DNA of 24,507 nucleotides from Myxococcales bacterium (GCA_003153055.1 PMBV01000158.1:469-24975); one strand, 5' to 3'. Counted from the stretch's first letter, positions 17,348 to 24,507 are shown. The notes: a model not told the origin generated them from the sequence alone. Program-made: numbers and translations.

Positions 17348-17622
17348 GGGCCTTCGAAGACGATGGACTGGAGCTTCGCCGGGCCCAGGGTGTCCTGGAG
17401 CCGCTGGAGGATCGCCTCACGCTCACCCAACAGGGCATCTCGCCAGGCGACGCTGTCGCACCGTACGGTCAGCACACCATCGAGCAACCCCAACGGCTGG
17501 GCGTGCTTGGCCACCGTCGTACCGACGACTTGAGCCCACAGGGGAACCAGGAGTCGGGCCGCCCCGGTGTCCTGAGCGAGTCGGCCCAGGACCTCCCCCA
17601 GTGTTTCCTTGATCGACTTCAT
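17344..17622 (-). CDS. DUF721/DciA-like protein
   Basis: The start is ATG 17622, where the DUF721-like sequence begins (MKSIKETLGEVLGRL). A longer open frame to 17961 runs through the divergent promoter region and into the lipoprotein gene, with no family sequence. The 92 residues show the DUF721 pattern: LVPLWAQVVGTTVAKHAQPL (residues 26-45), then GVLTVRCDSVAWRDAL (49-64), a helix, and a final KLQSIVFEGP. The family includes DciA, the helicase-loading/regulating partner of DnaB in most bacteria without DnaC or DnaI. The KH-like core is present but there is no long tail, so it is a short version. It is co-directional with and overlaps the CAP gene. Replication function is by family only. Confidence 0.75.
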   Translation of the reverse strand: MKSIKETLGEVLGRLAQDTGAARLLVPLWAQVVGTTVAKHAQPLGLLDGVLTVRCDSVAWRDALLGEREAILQRLQDTLGPAKLQSIVFEGP

Positions 17623-17642
17623 GTACCCACATTCAAGCCGAT

Positions 17643-17660
17643 CGCGACAGCCATGTCGCG
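17643..17660. repeat. Perfect 7-base inverted repeat in the DciA/lipoprotein divergent region
   Basis: CGCGACA (17643-17649) and TGTCGCG (17654-17660) flank a 4-base centre. The dyad is 21 bases upstream of the DciA-like start and about 105 bases upstream of the lipoprotein start. It could be an operator or a 5' hairpin of the dciA message. There is no U-tract. Confidence 0.35.
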
Positions 17661-17764
17661 GCCCGCCCAGCCAACAGCGCCATTTGTCGACTCGAGCCGG
17701 TTGGCGGGCCTGAACGGGCCGTTTTCGGTATGAAGGCGGTGTTCCCGCGAGGAGTCGCACCACG

Positions 17765-20416
17765 ATGAAGATTCGATTCTTGGTCACCCTTGGCGTTCTG
17801 GGGTTCGGGGCGAGCTGCTCCAAGTCGATCACTCCTTTGGTCGATGGCGGGCAGGCAGGGTGCCTCACCGACCGCGACTGCCCAGACCCAGCGCACCCCG
17901 ATCCGATGCTGTTCATGTGCAACAAGACGACGGCGACGTGCGAGCCAGGCTGCATCAACAAGGAGGACTGCTCGGCCTCTCGCCGGGGGTCCTACGCCAT
18001 CGATGCCTGTCGGACCGATCTCGGCGGATTGGGCTGCGAGTGCGACGAAGGGCGCTGCGTGGTGTCGCGATGCTCCTCGGATCGGGAGTGCGGCGCGCTG
18101 GTGTGTCGCAACGGCGCCTGTGTCACGGCGCCTGACGCCAGCAGTGTCACCCGCTGTGCCATCACCCCTGACCTGGTGGTGCTGAAGCGAGGCGCCAAGG
18201 CGAAGTTCTCGGTGTCGGCCTGGGGAGCCACCTCACAGCCCCTGGTCCCGGCGGGCCACGTGCAGTGGACGGTGGCAGCGGGGAGCCCACTCACGGGAGG
18301 CGGCGCTGGATCGAGCATCGAGCTGACGGCGGTGACCGAGACGAGCGAGGCGGTGCTGGCGGTGGAGGCCTCGGTCGGCTCGGCGACGTGCCGGGCCAAG
18401 GCCCTGGTGCTCCCCTCTGCGCCGAGCGGTGCCGCCCAGGTCGACGTCGTGGTCGTTGACGAGCTCTCCGGCCGGCCCCTCGAAGGACTCGACGTGTTGC
18501 TCTCGAGGGAGGACGGGTCGATCATCGGCCAAGACGGTGGAGTCACGATGAAGACCGACGGGCGGGGGCTCGCCACCCTGGCACTCCCACCCGGGCTGAG
18601 CCGGTACAGCGTGACCGCTTTCGGGCCCGATCACGCCTATGTCACCATCGCCAACTACGGCCCGTCGCTCGATGGTGGCTCACCCCGGTACCTCTCCATC
18701 GTCACGCGGAGGAACCAGACGGACCAGTACGGCGGGGCGAAGGGCGTCTACACCGATGCCCCCCAGAGCGGGAATGCGCACCTCGGCATGGCCGGCCTGT
18801 CGCTGGGAGGTTCGCTCAACAGTCTCTCGCTGGGCCAACTGTTGGGGCCCTCGGTGAAGCGAGACATCTCCGTCGGCAACCTGAGCCAGACCGGGGTCGC
18901 CATTCCCTCGGGCGTGTCGCTGACGATTGGCGACTCGAAGGTGAAGGAGGGCTACTCGGCTCAGGGCCTGGCTGGGGTGTGCACCGACGACAGTGGCGCC
19001 CCAGACGAAGCCGCCATCGCGGCTGGCGCGTGCGGTACCCGTACGGCCTGGTCCTTCGTGGGCGACGTGCCGCTCAATCTCTTGCCCATCGATACGTTGC
19101 TCGGAGGTGGGAACCTCGGCGATCTCGATGTGAGTCGGCTGTTGTCGAGGCTGAGCCCCATCGTCAGCACGCTCAGCTCCTCGGTGTCGCGCGATGTCCG
19201 CTTCGCGCTCAAGCGCACGCCCCACGACGGCGGGGTACCCGATTTCAGCGACGAATCGAGCTTCTCGCAGGTCGATCACCCCTTCGTGCAGATGCCGTTG
19301 GCCTTTCCCTTCGTGCTCGCGGTGCCTGATCTCCCCAAGTACCGAGGCGCCTACGCGAGCTCGGCCCTGGTGATTGGAGGCGCCAACGTCGCTGGGCGCG
19401 GGCTGGTGCCCTTGGGCCTCGGGGCCGCGGTCAACGCCGACGGCAGCTCGCGGGTCGACCCTCCGTCGCAGGGTTCGCTGGCGTCCGGGCAGATACCTCT
19501 GCGAATGGCACCGACCCACCACGGTCTCGAAGGGTCGCCGTACACGATCCTCGTGGCGGCGCTGGTCGGCACCGGATCGAGCGACGCGTCGGCCACCCCA
19601 GGGGGCTCTTTCATCCTCTCCTCGATGCCCGACAACCAGCTCCCCTTCGACCCCGACGGCCGCTCCCCGGTCGACCTCTCGGGCTTTCCGTTTCCCCCGT
19701 ACCCCGAGGGCGCCCAGTTCAACTTTCTCGACACCGCCACCGCCCAGGTGCCCCCGCGCAGCTTTCGCTTCGCCCCGGTGCCAGATCTGACCCGAGCCAC
19801 CGTGGTGCGAGTGTCGTTCGCCGATGCCCTCGATCACCGCTGGGAGGTGCTGTTGGATCCCGCCGACGCCCAACGGGGCTTCACGCTCCCCAAGCCGCCC
19901 GCGGGGCACGCCGACCGCCTGTTCTCCCTCGATGACGCCTCGGGGCCTCGCTCGGCCATGATGGTGCATACCCAGAGCCTGCGCTCCGCCGGCGCCGACC
20001 TCACCTTCGCCAACTTCGTCGAGCTCGGAGCCACCAACGGCGATCGGGTCCAGGACCTGCTCGTCGGTCTCTCCTTCCTCGACTACAATCGCCCGACGGT
20101 GGAGTTTTCGAACCCCGTGGGGGCTCGGGCCACGGTTGCCAAGGCCAGCGTGGTGACGTTGAAGGTGCTCCGGTTCAAGCTGGGGGAAACGAGCGGAGAT
20201 GACGGCGTGGTTCGGCTGACCTTCACGCCCGACGCTGGTTGCCCGGCGGCGTTCCTCAGCCACGAGACCACCCTCGGCAACGGCCTGCTGGAGTACCCGC
20301 TGCCCGCCACCTGTGTCGGAACTGACCTCTCCGTGAAGGCTGAGCTTCTTCTGCCGGACAAGGTGACGCCCGTGACTCCGCCGGTTTCGGCGACGCTCGG
20401 GTTGACGATCAACTGA
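17765..20416 (+). CDS. Very large Cys-rich lipoprotein with carboxypeptidase-regulatory-like domain
   Basis: The 883-residue protein starts at ATG 17765. The signal peptide (MKIRFLVTLGVLGFGASC) ends at Cys18. The lipobox GASC is imperfect because Gly replaces Leu at -3, so lipidation is likely but not certain. Residues 33-118 are densely Cys-rich (GCLTDRDCPDP, CNKTTATCEPGC, CECDEGRC, CSSDRECGALVCRNGAC). This is the disulfide-knot head common in myxobacterial surface lipoproteins. An Ig-like region covers about 130-218. A carboxypeptidase-regulatory-like/prealbumin-type beta domain lies at about 223-300 (DVVVVDELSGRPLEGLDVLL). The remaining 580 residues are beta-rich and unrecognised. No protease or hydrolase motif was seen. 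It is probably a surface-anchored structural or adhesive protein. It is divergent from the DciA-like gene and 77 bases upstream of the diguanylate cyclase. Confidence 0.75.
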   Translation: MKIRFLVTLGVLGFGASCSKSITPLVDGGQAGCLTDRDCPDPAHPDPMLFMCNKTTATCEPGCINKEDCSASRRGSYAIDACRTDLGGLGCECDEGRCVVSRCSSDRECGALVCRNGACVTAPDASSVTRCAITPDLVVLKRGAKAKFSVSAWGATSQPLVPAGHVQWTVAAGSPLTGGGAGSSIELTAVTETSEAVLAVEASVGSATCRAKALVLPSAPSGAAQVDVVVVDELSGRPLEGLDVLLSREDGSIIGQDGGVTMKTDGRGLATLALPPGLSRYSVTAFGPDHAYVTIANYGPSLDGGSPRYLSIVTRRNQTDQYGGAKGVYTDAPQSGNAHLGMAGLSLGGSLNSLSLGQLLGPSVKRDISVGNLSQTGVAIPSGVSLTIGDSKVKEGYSAQGLAGVCTDDSGAPDEAAIAAGACGTRTAWSFVGDVPLNLLPIDTLLGGGNLGDLDVSRLLSRLSPIVSTLSSSVSRDVRFALKRTPHDGGVPDFSDESSFSQVDHPFVQMPLAFPFVLAVPDLPKYRGAYASSALVIGGANVAGRGLVPLGLGAAVNADGSSRVDPPSQGSLASGQIPLRMAPTHHGLEGSPYTILVAALVGTGSSDASATPGGSFILSSMPDNQLPFDPDGRSPVDLSGFPFPPYPEGAQFNFLDTATAQVPPRSFRFAPVPDLTRATVVRVSFADALDHRWEVLLDPADAQRGFTLPKPPAGHADRLFSLDDASGPRSAMMVHTQSLRSAGADLTFANFVELGATNGDRVQDLLVGLSFLDYNRPTVEFSNPVGARATVAKASVVTLKVLRFKLGETSGDDGVVRLTFTPDAGCPAAFLSHETTLGNGLLEYPLPATCVGTDLSVKAELLLPDKVTPVTPPVSATLGLTIN

Positions 20417-20455
20417 GCGGTTGAATCGGAGGGGAGTGACTGGCTTGAACCCCTG

Positions 20456-20482
20456 GGGCCCGTGTTAGGGTTTCACGAGCCC
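20456..20482. repeat. Near-perfect hairpin just before the diguanylate cyclase start
   Basis: GGGCCCGTG (20456-20464) and CACGAGCCC (20474-20482) pair in 8 of 9 positions (one C/A mismatch) around a 9-base loop TTAGGGTTT. The run GGGGGG at 20483-20488, the likely ribosome site for GTG 20494, follows at once. There is no U-tract, so a terminator for the lipoprotein gene is unlikely. A 5'-UTR hairpin or operator is possible. Confidence 0.45.
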
Positions 20483-20493
20483 GGGGGGCGTTT

Positions 20494-21369
20494 GTGACAC
20501 GTCAACAGATCACCACCGTTACGGCGGCCCTTCACGCCCCGACTCCTGATGTGGCCAGGTCCGCGGCCCTGGTCGTGATTCACGGGGAGGACCTGGCGAA
20601 GAAGTTCGACCTCGACTCCCAGTGCCGCATCGGTCGAGGGCCGACCTGCGACATCGTGGTCGACCAAGACTCGGTGAGCCGGCTGCACGCGCTGATCCTG
20701 AACGAAGAGGGCCGCGTCTCGGTGCGTGACGCGGGCTCGACGAACGGAACCTTCGTCAACGACGAGCCAGTGGCTGGCGAGCTGCGGCTGCGAAACGGCG
20801 ATCTCATCAAGGTGGGCCGCACGGTCTTCAAGTTCCTCGCCTCGAACAACCTCGAGGCGGCGTACCACGACGAGGTCTACCGTCTCACCACCCTCGATGG
20901 CCTGACCCAAGTCTTCAATCGGCGCTACTTCGAGGAGACCTTGGAGCGGGAGGTGTCGCGCTGCCGTCGCTACGAGCGAAACCTCTCCCTGGTGCTGCTC
21001 GATCTCGATCTGTTCAAGAAGGTCAACGACTGCTTCGGTCACCTGGCCGGTGACGCCGTGCTCAAGGGCGTTGCAAGCACCATCCGTGCTCGCGTTCGCC
21101 GTGAAGACGTGCTGGCCCGGTTTGGCGGTGAGGAGTTCGCCGTCATACTCCCCGAGATCGATCTCGAAGGGGCCTGCACACTGGCGGAGAAGGCCCGAGC
21201 GCTCATCGAGGAAACCGAGTTCCGCTTCGACGGCCAGCGCGTTCCGGTGACGCTGTCGGCCGGGGTCGCCTCCTTGGGGCGCCGAGACGATGCCGGGGGG
21301 CTCATCAGCCGGGTCGACGAGCGGCTGTACGAGGCCAAGAACACGGGCCGAAACCGTGTGGCCTTCTGA
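20494..21369 (+). CDS. FHA-GGDEF diguanylate cyclase
   Basis: The 291 residues start at GTG 20494, after a GGGGGG ribosome site. An FHA domain covers about 25-115, with the binding motifs intact: IGRGPTCD (46-53), SRLHA (62-66) and GSTNGTFVND (81-90). The GGDEF domain covers about 130-291. TTLDGLTQVFNRRYF opens it, LLDLDLFKKVND holds the metal Asp170, and the active site is GGEEF (211-215). An RxxD inhibitory I-site (Arg202-Asp205) lies exactly five residues before GGEEF, so product feedback is expected. The enzyme makes cyclic di-GMP from two GTP. The FHA domain suggests control by a Ser/Thr kinase. The same architecture is found in Bdellovibrio DgcB. It ends 6 bases from the convergent acyltransferase gene. 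Confidence 0.93.
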   Translation: MTRQQITTVTAALHAPTPDVARSAALVVIHGEDLAKKFDLDSQCRIGRGPTCDIVVDQDSVSRLHALILNEEGRVSVRDAGSTNGTFVNDEPVAGELRLRNGDLIKVGRTVFKFLASNNLEAAYHDEVYRLTTLDGLTQVFNRRYFEETLEREVSRCRRYERNLSLVLLDLDLFKKVNDCFGHLAGDAVLKGVASTIRARVRREDVLARFGGEEFAVILPEIDLEGACTLAEKARALIEETEFRFDGQRVPVTLSAGVASLGRRDDAGGLISRVDERLYEAKNTGRNRVAF

Positions 21370-21375
21370 GTCGCG

Positions 21376-22674
21376 TTACTGGAAGACGCTCTCTCTGGCC
21401 TCCAGGAGCCCGGTGAGCATCGTGCTGAGCTGCTCTCGCACCTCGAGGTTCTTCTCTTCGATCCACGAGGGGTCGCCATCGGGATCGTCGGGTGCGCCCG
21501 AGAGATCGACGGGTGTTCCGAACTCTAACTGCCAGCGCGCGGGCAGTGGAGGGAGGGTGATGGGGAGTTGGTCGAGGCCGAGGGCCTTGAGGGGAAAGGA
21601 GCCCAGGAGCGGGGTCGACTCCTCGCTGCCCACGATGGCGACGGGCACCACCGGCACGTGCGCCCGCAGCGCCACCTTGAGGTAGCCGCCCCGACCGAAG
21701 CGGCGGAGTCGGTAGCGCTCGGAGAAGGGCTTCTGGGGCCCCGAGGCGCCCTCGGGAAAGACGATCACGGGCCGACCCTCGGCGAGGAGCCGATGGGCGT
21801 TCTCAGGGCTCGACCGGACGGCCCCCAAGCGATTGAAGAGCGCGCCGAGCAGCGGAGCCGTGAACATCTGCTCCTCGAGGAGCCAGCGCGACTCCACGAG
21901 GTCCGGGCGCTCGCGGCCGAGTGCCAGATGGAGCACCGGCCCGTCGAGGGGCAGCACCCCCGCATGGTTGGCCACCAGTACGCACCCTCCGCTGGGTACG
22001 TTCTCGATGCCCTTGGTCTTGACGCGCCAGTACCGCTCGTAGAGGAGCTCGCCCAGTGGTTTGAGCGAGCGTGCCAGCTCGAAGTCCTTGCCCCACGAGT
22101 CGACCGGTCGGGATGCCCGAGGCGGGTTCATCAATGCGTTGGCCGCCCGAAACAAACCCTTCAATGCCCCACCCAGAGAAGCGGGGGCAACCTGAGCCGC
22201 GAGGGCGGGAAGCGCGGGGGTGCGAGGCGAGGACGAGGGTGGCGCGGCGGGTGAGGGCTCGGGACGAGCCTCCGCGGCGGTCTCCGACAGCTCGTTGGAC
22301 TCACGCGGCTGTGGAGCCGTGGCTTCGGTGCAGGAGGCCGAGACGATCGATGGCGAGGCATGATGCTGAACCGGGTCGGCGGCGATGGCTGGCGACTCCA
22401 CGTGTGACCAGGGCTCGGAGGCCGCCGGTGACGTCGTGGTCGAAGGGGACGCGGGGTGTGCGATCGGCTGAAACGACGGGGGCACCAGAGTGCGTTCCTT
22501 TTCCTCGTCCTTCGGCCTGCTGGGACCCGAAGGGGGCGGCCGGGGCTCCTGGAGCTCTGGCGTCGGAGGCCGAGCGGTCTTCTTCTTGCTCGGAGGAGGG
22601 GGCCCGGCGATGGGTGCTCTCACGGCTGCCTTTCGCTTGAACGGATCGTTGCCGAGCACCTTGCGGGAAGCCAT
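21376..22674 (-). CDS. PlsC-family lysophospholipid acyltransferase with Pro-rich N-terminal extension
   Basis: The 432-residue protein has two parts. Residues 1 to about 160 are disordered, rich in Pro, Ala and Ser with a Lys/Arg-rich start (FKRKAAVRAPIAGPPPPSKK). The catalytic domain runs from about 205 to 430. It shows VLVANHAGVLPLDGPVLH (residues 232-249, His237), FPEGASGPQKPFSERY (306-321) and VPVVPVAIVGSEE (340-352). These match motifs I, III and IV of glycerolipid acyltransferases. His237 and Asp244 are spaced Hx6D, not the common Hx4D. I believe this occurs in a subgroup with ANH.G.LP.D motifs. No clear transmembrane helix, though 165-182 is weakly hydrophobic. Probable role is acylation of a lysophospholipid or a related acceptor. 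The substrate is unknown. Confidence 0.8.
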   Translation of the reverse strand: MASRKVLGNDPFKRKAAVRAPIAGPPPPSKKKTARPPTPELQEPRPPPSGPSRPKDEEKERTLVPPSFQPIAHPASPSTTTSPAASEPWSHVESPAIAADPVQHHASPSIVSASCTEATAPQPRESNELSETAAEARPEPSPAAPPSSSPRTPALPALAAQVAPASLGGALKGLFRAANALMNPPRASRPVDSWGKDFELARSLKPLGELLYERYWRVKTKGIENVPSGGCVLVANHAGVLPLDGPVLHLALGRERPDLVESRWLLEEQMFTAPLLGALFNRLGAVRSSPENAHRLLAEGRPVIVFPEGASGPQKPFSERYRLRRFGRGGYLKVALRAHVPVVPVAIVGSEESTPLLGSFPLKALGLDQLPITLPPLPARWQLEFGTPVDLSGAPDDPDGDPSWIEEKNLEVREQLSTMLTGLLEARESVFQ

Positions 22675-22845
22675 GAGACCGCGAATAGCTCACCCGCTCG
22701 ACGGTTGGAAGCGAGGGCGGCAACCGGGGTTGGAGTGGGGCAGAAGAATGGATTCGTGTCCGGCTCCTCGGCCGCGGGCCTCAGGCTGGTGAGCTCGAGC
22801 AATCCTTGAGGCCGTTTGGCGCGGGGCCCGGTACACTCGAGGCCG
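22675..22845. promoter_or_regulatory. Divergent intergenic region, acyltransferase and coiled-coil genes
   Basis: 171 bases with no reading frame of note. On the plus strand a TACACT box at 22832-22837 looks like a -10 element. Its best -35 candidate, TTGAGG at 22806-22811, is 20 bases away, longer than usual. If used, transcription would begin close to the ATG at 22846, giving little or no leader. Nothing convincing was found for the minus strand. Confidence 0.3.
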
Positions 22846-23619
22846 ATGGCTCGGGAAGCGTACGAAGAACTCATCTATGAGCTCGGGGACCTCGCCCGCG
22901 AGCACCTGGCTGACGGCCAACGCCGCCCCAAGGCGATGGAGGTGGTGTTTCGAGCTGAAGACGTCGTCCTTCACCTCCGCGATGAGGTGGGCGCCCTCGA
23001 GGAGCAGCTCAACCTCCGGGACGCGGAGTGGAACGGCTTCCTCGCCCAGCAAGAGGCCGAAAAGGACGTGCAACGGGAGATCGTCAAGAAATGGCGCAGC
23101 GCCGTCTCGGGCGTCGAGGCCCGGAGCCGCGATCTCAAGAAGAAGCTCAGCTCGCTCAAGGCCGCCTTCCGCTACCAGAAGAAGTCGCTCAAGCTGGCTG
23201 AGGACAAGCACAAGGACCTCGAGATGCGAGAGGCCCACGACCTTCGGAAGATCGGCCTCTCGAAGGACAACCTGAAGAAGACCAGGCTCCACCTGATGCG
23301 CGAGCACCGGCACCTTGAAGAGCTGGAGTGGGAATTGAACCAGGTCTTGACTCCCCGGCCCGGCCAGCCCGGAGCCCAGGGCGTGCTCGCTCACAAGCGG
23401 ATCCTCGAGCTGGAGGACGAGCTGGAGGAGCGCGCGGCGGCCCACCAGGACGAGATGAAGACCCTCGACGATGCCATCGCCGCCAAGGACGATGAGCTCA
23501 AAGCCGCCGAGGCGGACCTCGACGCCGCCGTCTTCGACCTGGGGGAGGAGTGCTATGCTGACCGCCTCGCCCACCCCAACCTGAGCCCCCTCTACCCGAG
23601 GCTGGACAAGGCCGGGTAG
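22846..23619 (+). CDS. Long coiled-coil protein of unknown function
   Basis: The start is ATG 22846 (257 residues), with GAGG very close upstream. The in-frame ATG at 22816 adds ten residues from the promoter region. After a short globular head (AREAYEELIYELGDLAREH) nearly everything from about 40 to 168 and 183 to 235 is heptad-type coiled coil, very rich in Lys, Glu, Leu and Ala. A Pro/Gly break, LTPRPGQPGAQG, lies at 168-179. A short non-coiled tail ends in PNLSPLYPRLDKAG. There is no signal peptide, membrane helix or catalytic motif, so it is a cytoplasmic rod, probably structural or a partner-binding scaffold. I do not recognise the family. It lies upstream of rpsA with a 215-base gap, so shared transcription is uncertain. 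Confidence 0.75.
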   Translation: MAREAYEELIYELGDLAREHLADGQRRPKAMEVVFRAEDVVLHLRDEVGALEEQLNLRDAEWNGFLAQQEAEKDVQREIVKKWRSAVSGVEARSRDLKKKLSSLKAAFRYQKKSLKLAEDKHKDLEMREAHDLRKIGLSKDNLKKTRLHLMREHRHLEELEWELNQVLTPRPGQPGAQGVLAHKRILELEDELEERAAAHQDEMKTLDDAIAAKDDELKAAEADLDAAVFDLGEECYADRLAHPNLSPLYPRLDKAG

Positions 23620-23653
23620 GGCCGCCCAGACACGGCTGTTCGACCCGGGGGGC

Positions 23654-23682
23654 TTGTCTTCGGGAACACCTTCGCCTAGAGG
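23654..23682 (+). promoter_or_regulatory. Candidate rpsA promoter
   Basis: TTGTCT (23654-23659) and TAGAGG (23677-23682) are separated by exactly 17 bases, a sigma-70-type arrangement with moderate matches. Transcription would start near 23690 and leave a leader of about 145 bases before rpsA. It is the best pair I found in this gap. Confidence 0.4.
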
Positions 23683-23716
23683 CGGTCTTCTCACCGGTCA
23701 ATAGTGACCTGTGTTT

Positions 23717-23748
23717 CCCGTTGGGCGACGTGCCTGGCGCACAGCGGG
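23717..23748 (+). promoter_or_regulatory. Predicted hairpin in the rpsA leader
   Basis: CCCGTTG (23717-23723) pairs with CAGCGGG (23742-23748) through seven pairs, one of them a G-U. An inner GGC/GCC stem is possible. It would lie in the 5' leader of the rpsA message if the promoter near 23654-23682 is used. Confidence 0.35.
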
Positions 23749-23834
23749 AGCGGGGGCGGGCGTTGTCATGAGGTCCACCCAGCCGCACCAACCGCGGGCA
23801 GCAGTACCGTAGTGGCGCTAGGAAAACCAAACCC

Positions 23835-24507
23835 ATGCAGCAGAACGTGAACGAGCCTATCGGCATGGAGGCCGACGAAGACTTTGCCGCGATGTTCGAA
23901 GCCTCTCTCAAGGAGGGTGGCCGCGGTGGGCTCGTCAAGGAAGGCGAGGTCATCAAGGGCACGGTCGTTCGGGTGACTCCCGAGTACGCCGTGGTCGACA
24001 TCGGGTACAAGTCGGAAGGCCAGGTGGCGATCGCCGAGTTCACCAACGCCAAGGGCGAGGTGACGGTTCAGGCGGGCGACGCCATCGACGTCTACTTGGA
24101 GAGCCGCGAGAACGACACCGGCATGGTCGTCCTCTCCAAGGAGAAGGCCGACAAGATGCGGATCTGGGACGAGATCTCAGCCGCTGTCAAAGACGACCAG
24201 ATCATCAAGGGCACCATCGTCGGTCGGGTCAAGGGTGGCCTGCAGGTCGACATCGGCGTCAAGGCGTTCCTCCCTGGCTCCCAGGTCGACATTCGCCCGG
24301 TGCGAAACCTCGACCAGTACCTGGCCAAGGAGTTCGAGTTCAAGGTCATCAAGTTCAACCCCAAGCGAGGCAACATCGTCCTCTCGCGCCGGGTGCTCCT
24401 CGAGAAGCAGCGTGAGGAGCAGAAGAAGGAGACCCTCAAGAACCTCAAAGAGGGCGCCATCATGAAGGGCGTGGTGAAGAACCTCACCGACTACGGCGCC
24501 TTCATCG
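23835..24507 (+). CDS. rpsA: 30S ribosomal protein S1, 3' end missing
   Basis: The frame runs from ATG 23835 past the window end; 224 residues are visible. An in-frame ATG at 23865 is a second possible start. An acidic head (EADEDFAAMFEASL) is followed by S1/OB domains. Domain 1 is about 37-106 (VIKGTVVRVTPEYAVVDIGY). Domain 2 is about 123-190 (IIKGTIVGRVKGGLQVDIGV, ending NIVLSRR). The start of domain 3 is MKGVVKNLTDYGAFI. This repeat order is S1, which binds mRNA leaders to help initiation on the 30S subunit. AGGA at 23819-23822 may serve as ribosome site, 12 bases before the ATG. The 215-base upstream gap holds a candidate promoter, a hairpin and a 14-codon open frame, suited to S1 autoregulation but unproven. 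Confidence 0.95.
   Translation, partial: MQQNVNEPIGMEADEDFAAMFEASLKEGGRGGLVKEGEVIKGTVVRVTPEYAVVDIGYKSEGQVAIAEFTNAKGEVTVQAGDAIDVYLESRENDTGMVVLSKEKADKMRIWDEISAAVKDDQIIKGTIVGRVKGGLQVDIGVKAFLPGSQVDIRPVRNLDQYLAKEFEFKVIKFNPKRGNIVLSRRVLLEKQREEQKKETLKNLKEGAIMKGVVKNLTDYGAFI

Noticed and set aside
17344..17961. Long form (205 residues) of the DciA-like gene
   Set aside because: The extra N-terminal part runs through the divergent promoter region and the lipoprotein 5' end, with no family similarity; the ATG at 17622 starts the DUF721 pattern.
20430..20471. Sigma-70 promoter TTGAAC / TAGGGT before the diguanylate cyclase
   Set aside because: The spacer is only about 15 bases and the -10 candidate is poor; it also lies in the hairpin loop. 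Not listed as a promoter.
23620..23670. tRNA-like TTCGACCC sequence upstream of rpsA
   Set aside because: The surrounding bases do not form a T-stem or acceptor stem, so it is chance.

Overview
The window is GC-rich DNA with G/C-heavy third codon positions and tightly packed genes. It looks like chromosome from a myxobacterium (Myxococcota). The evidence is a GltD-E-F-G-H-like gene row with an AgmX/PglI-type C-terminal domain, a mevalonate (not MEP) operon, DUF4388/receiver and FHA-GGDEF signalling proteins, and a Cys-rich 'DRDC' lipoprotein. I see no transposase, phage gene, CRISPR array, rRNA or tRNA, and no gap above about 220 bases without a gene.

Layout. (1) 1-5461, plus strand: five genes in a row. 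They encode a large TPR protein (5' end outside the window), a TPR lipoprotein, a small exported protein, an inner-membrane FHA/Gly-rich/TonB-like-tail protein and an outer-membrane beta-barrel. Content and order match the core of the Myxococcus Glt gliding machinery and its paralogue, the Nfs spore-coat machinery. (2) 5513-6547: a gene resembling 3,5-diaminohexanoate dehydrogenase (lysine fermentation), alone. (3) 6552-6956, minus: a DsrE-family protein, divergent from (4). (4) 7109-11409, plus: a four-gene mevalonate-pathway operon with overlapping stop/start codons (idi type 2, mvaA, mvk, mvaD). HMG-CoA synthase and phosphomevalonate kinase are not in it. (5) 11399-13570, minus: an SLT lytic transglycosylase whose 3' end overlaps mvaD. 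(6) 13775-14069: a small Cys protein followed by a clear intrinsic terminator. (7) 14069-17622, minus: a two-receiver/two-DUF4388 regulator, a CAP-domain protein and a DciA-like (DUF721) protein. The last two overlap by four bases. (8) 17765-21369, plus: a very large Cys-rich lipoprotein, then an FHA-GGDEF diguanylate cyclase. (9) 21376-22674, minus: a PlsC-type acyltransferase with a long Pro-rich head. (10) 22846-24507, plus: a coiled-coil protein, then the 5' part of rpsA with a long leader.

How they fit together. Region 1 encodes a predicted envelope-spanning complex: outer-membrane barrel and lipoprotein, periplasmic TPR and small protein, inner-membrane FHA protein. Region 4 converts HMG-CoA to isopentenyl/dimethylallyl diphosphate if the missing phosphomevalonate kinase step is supplied elsewhere. 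Most of the rest is envelope (lytic transglycosylase, CAP protein, lipoprotein, acyltransferase), signalling (receiver/DUF4388, c-di-GMP) and information processing (DciA, ribosomal protein S1). The best candidates for something not fully described are the Glt/Nfs-like module, the mevalonate operon without its own phosphomevalonate kinase, the orphan diaminohexanoate dehydrogenase, and the CAP protein that appears to hold three CAP-like units with one intact active site. All functional names rest on motif recognition by eye; no database search was run.
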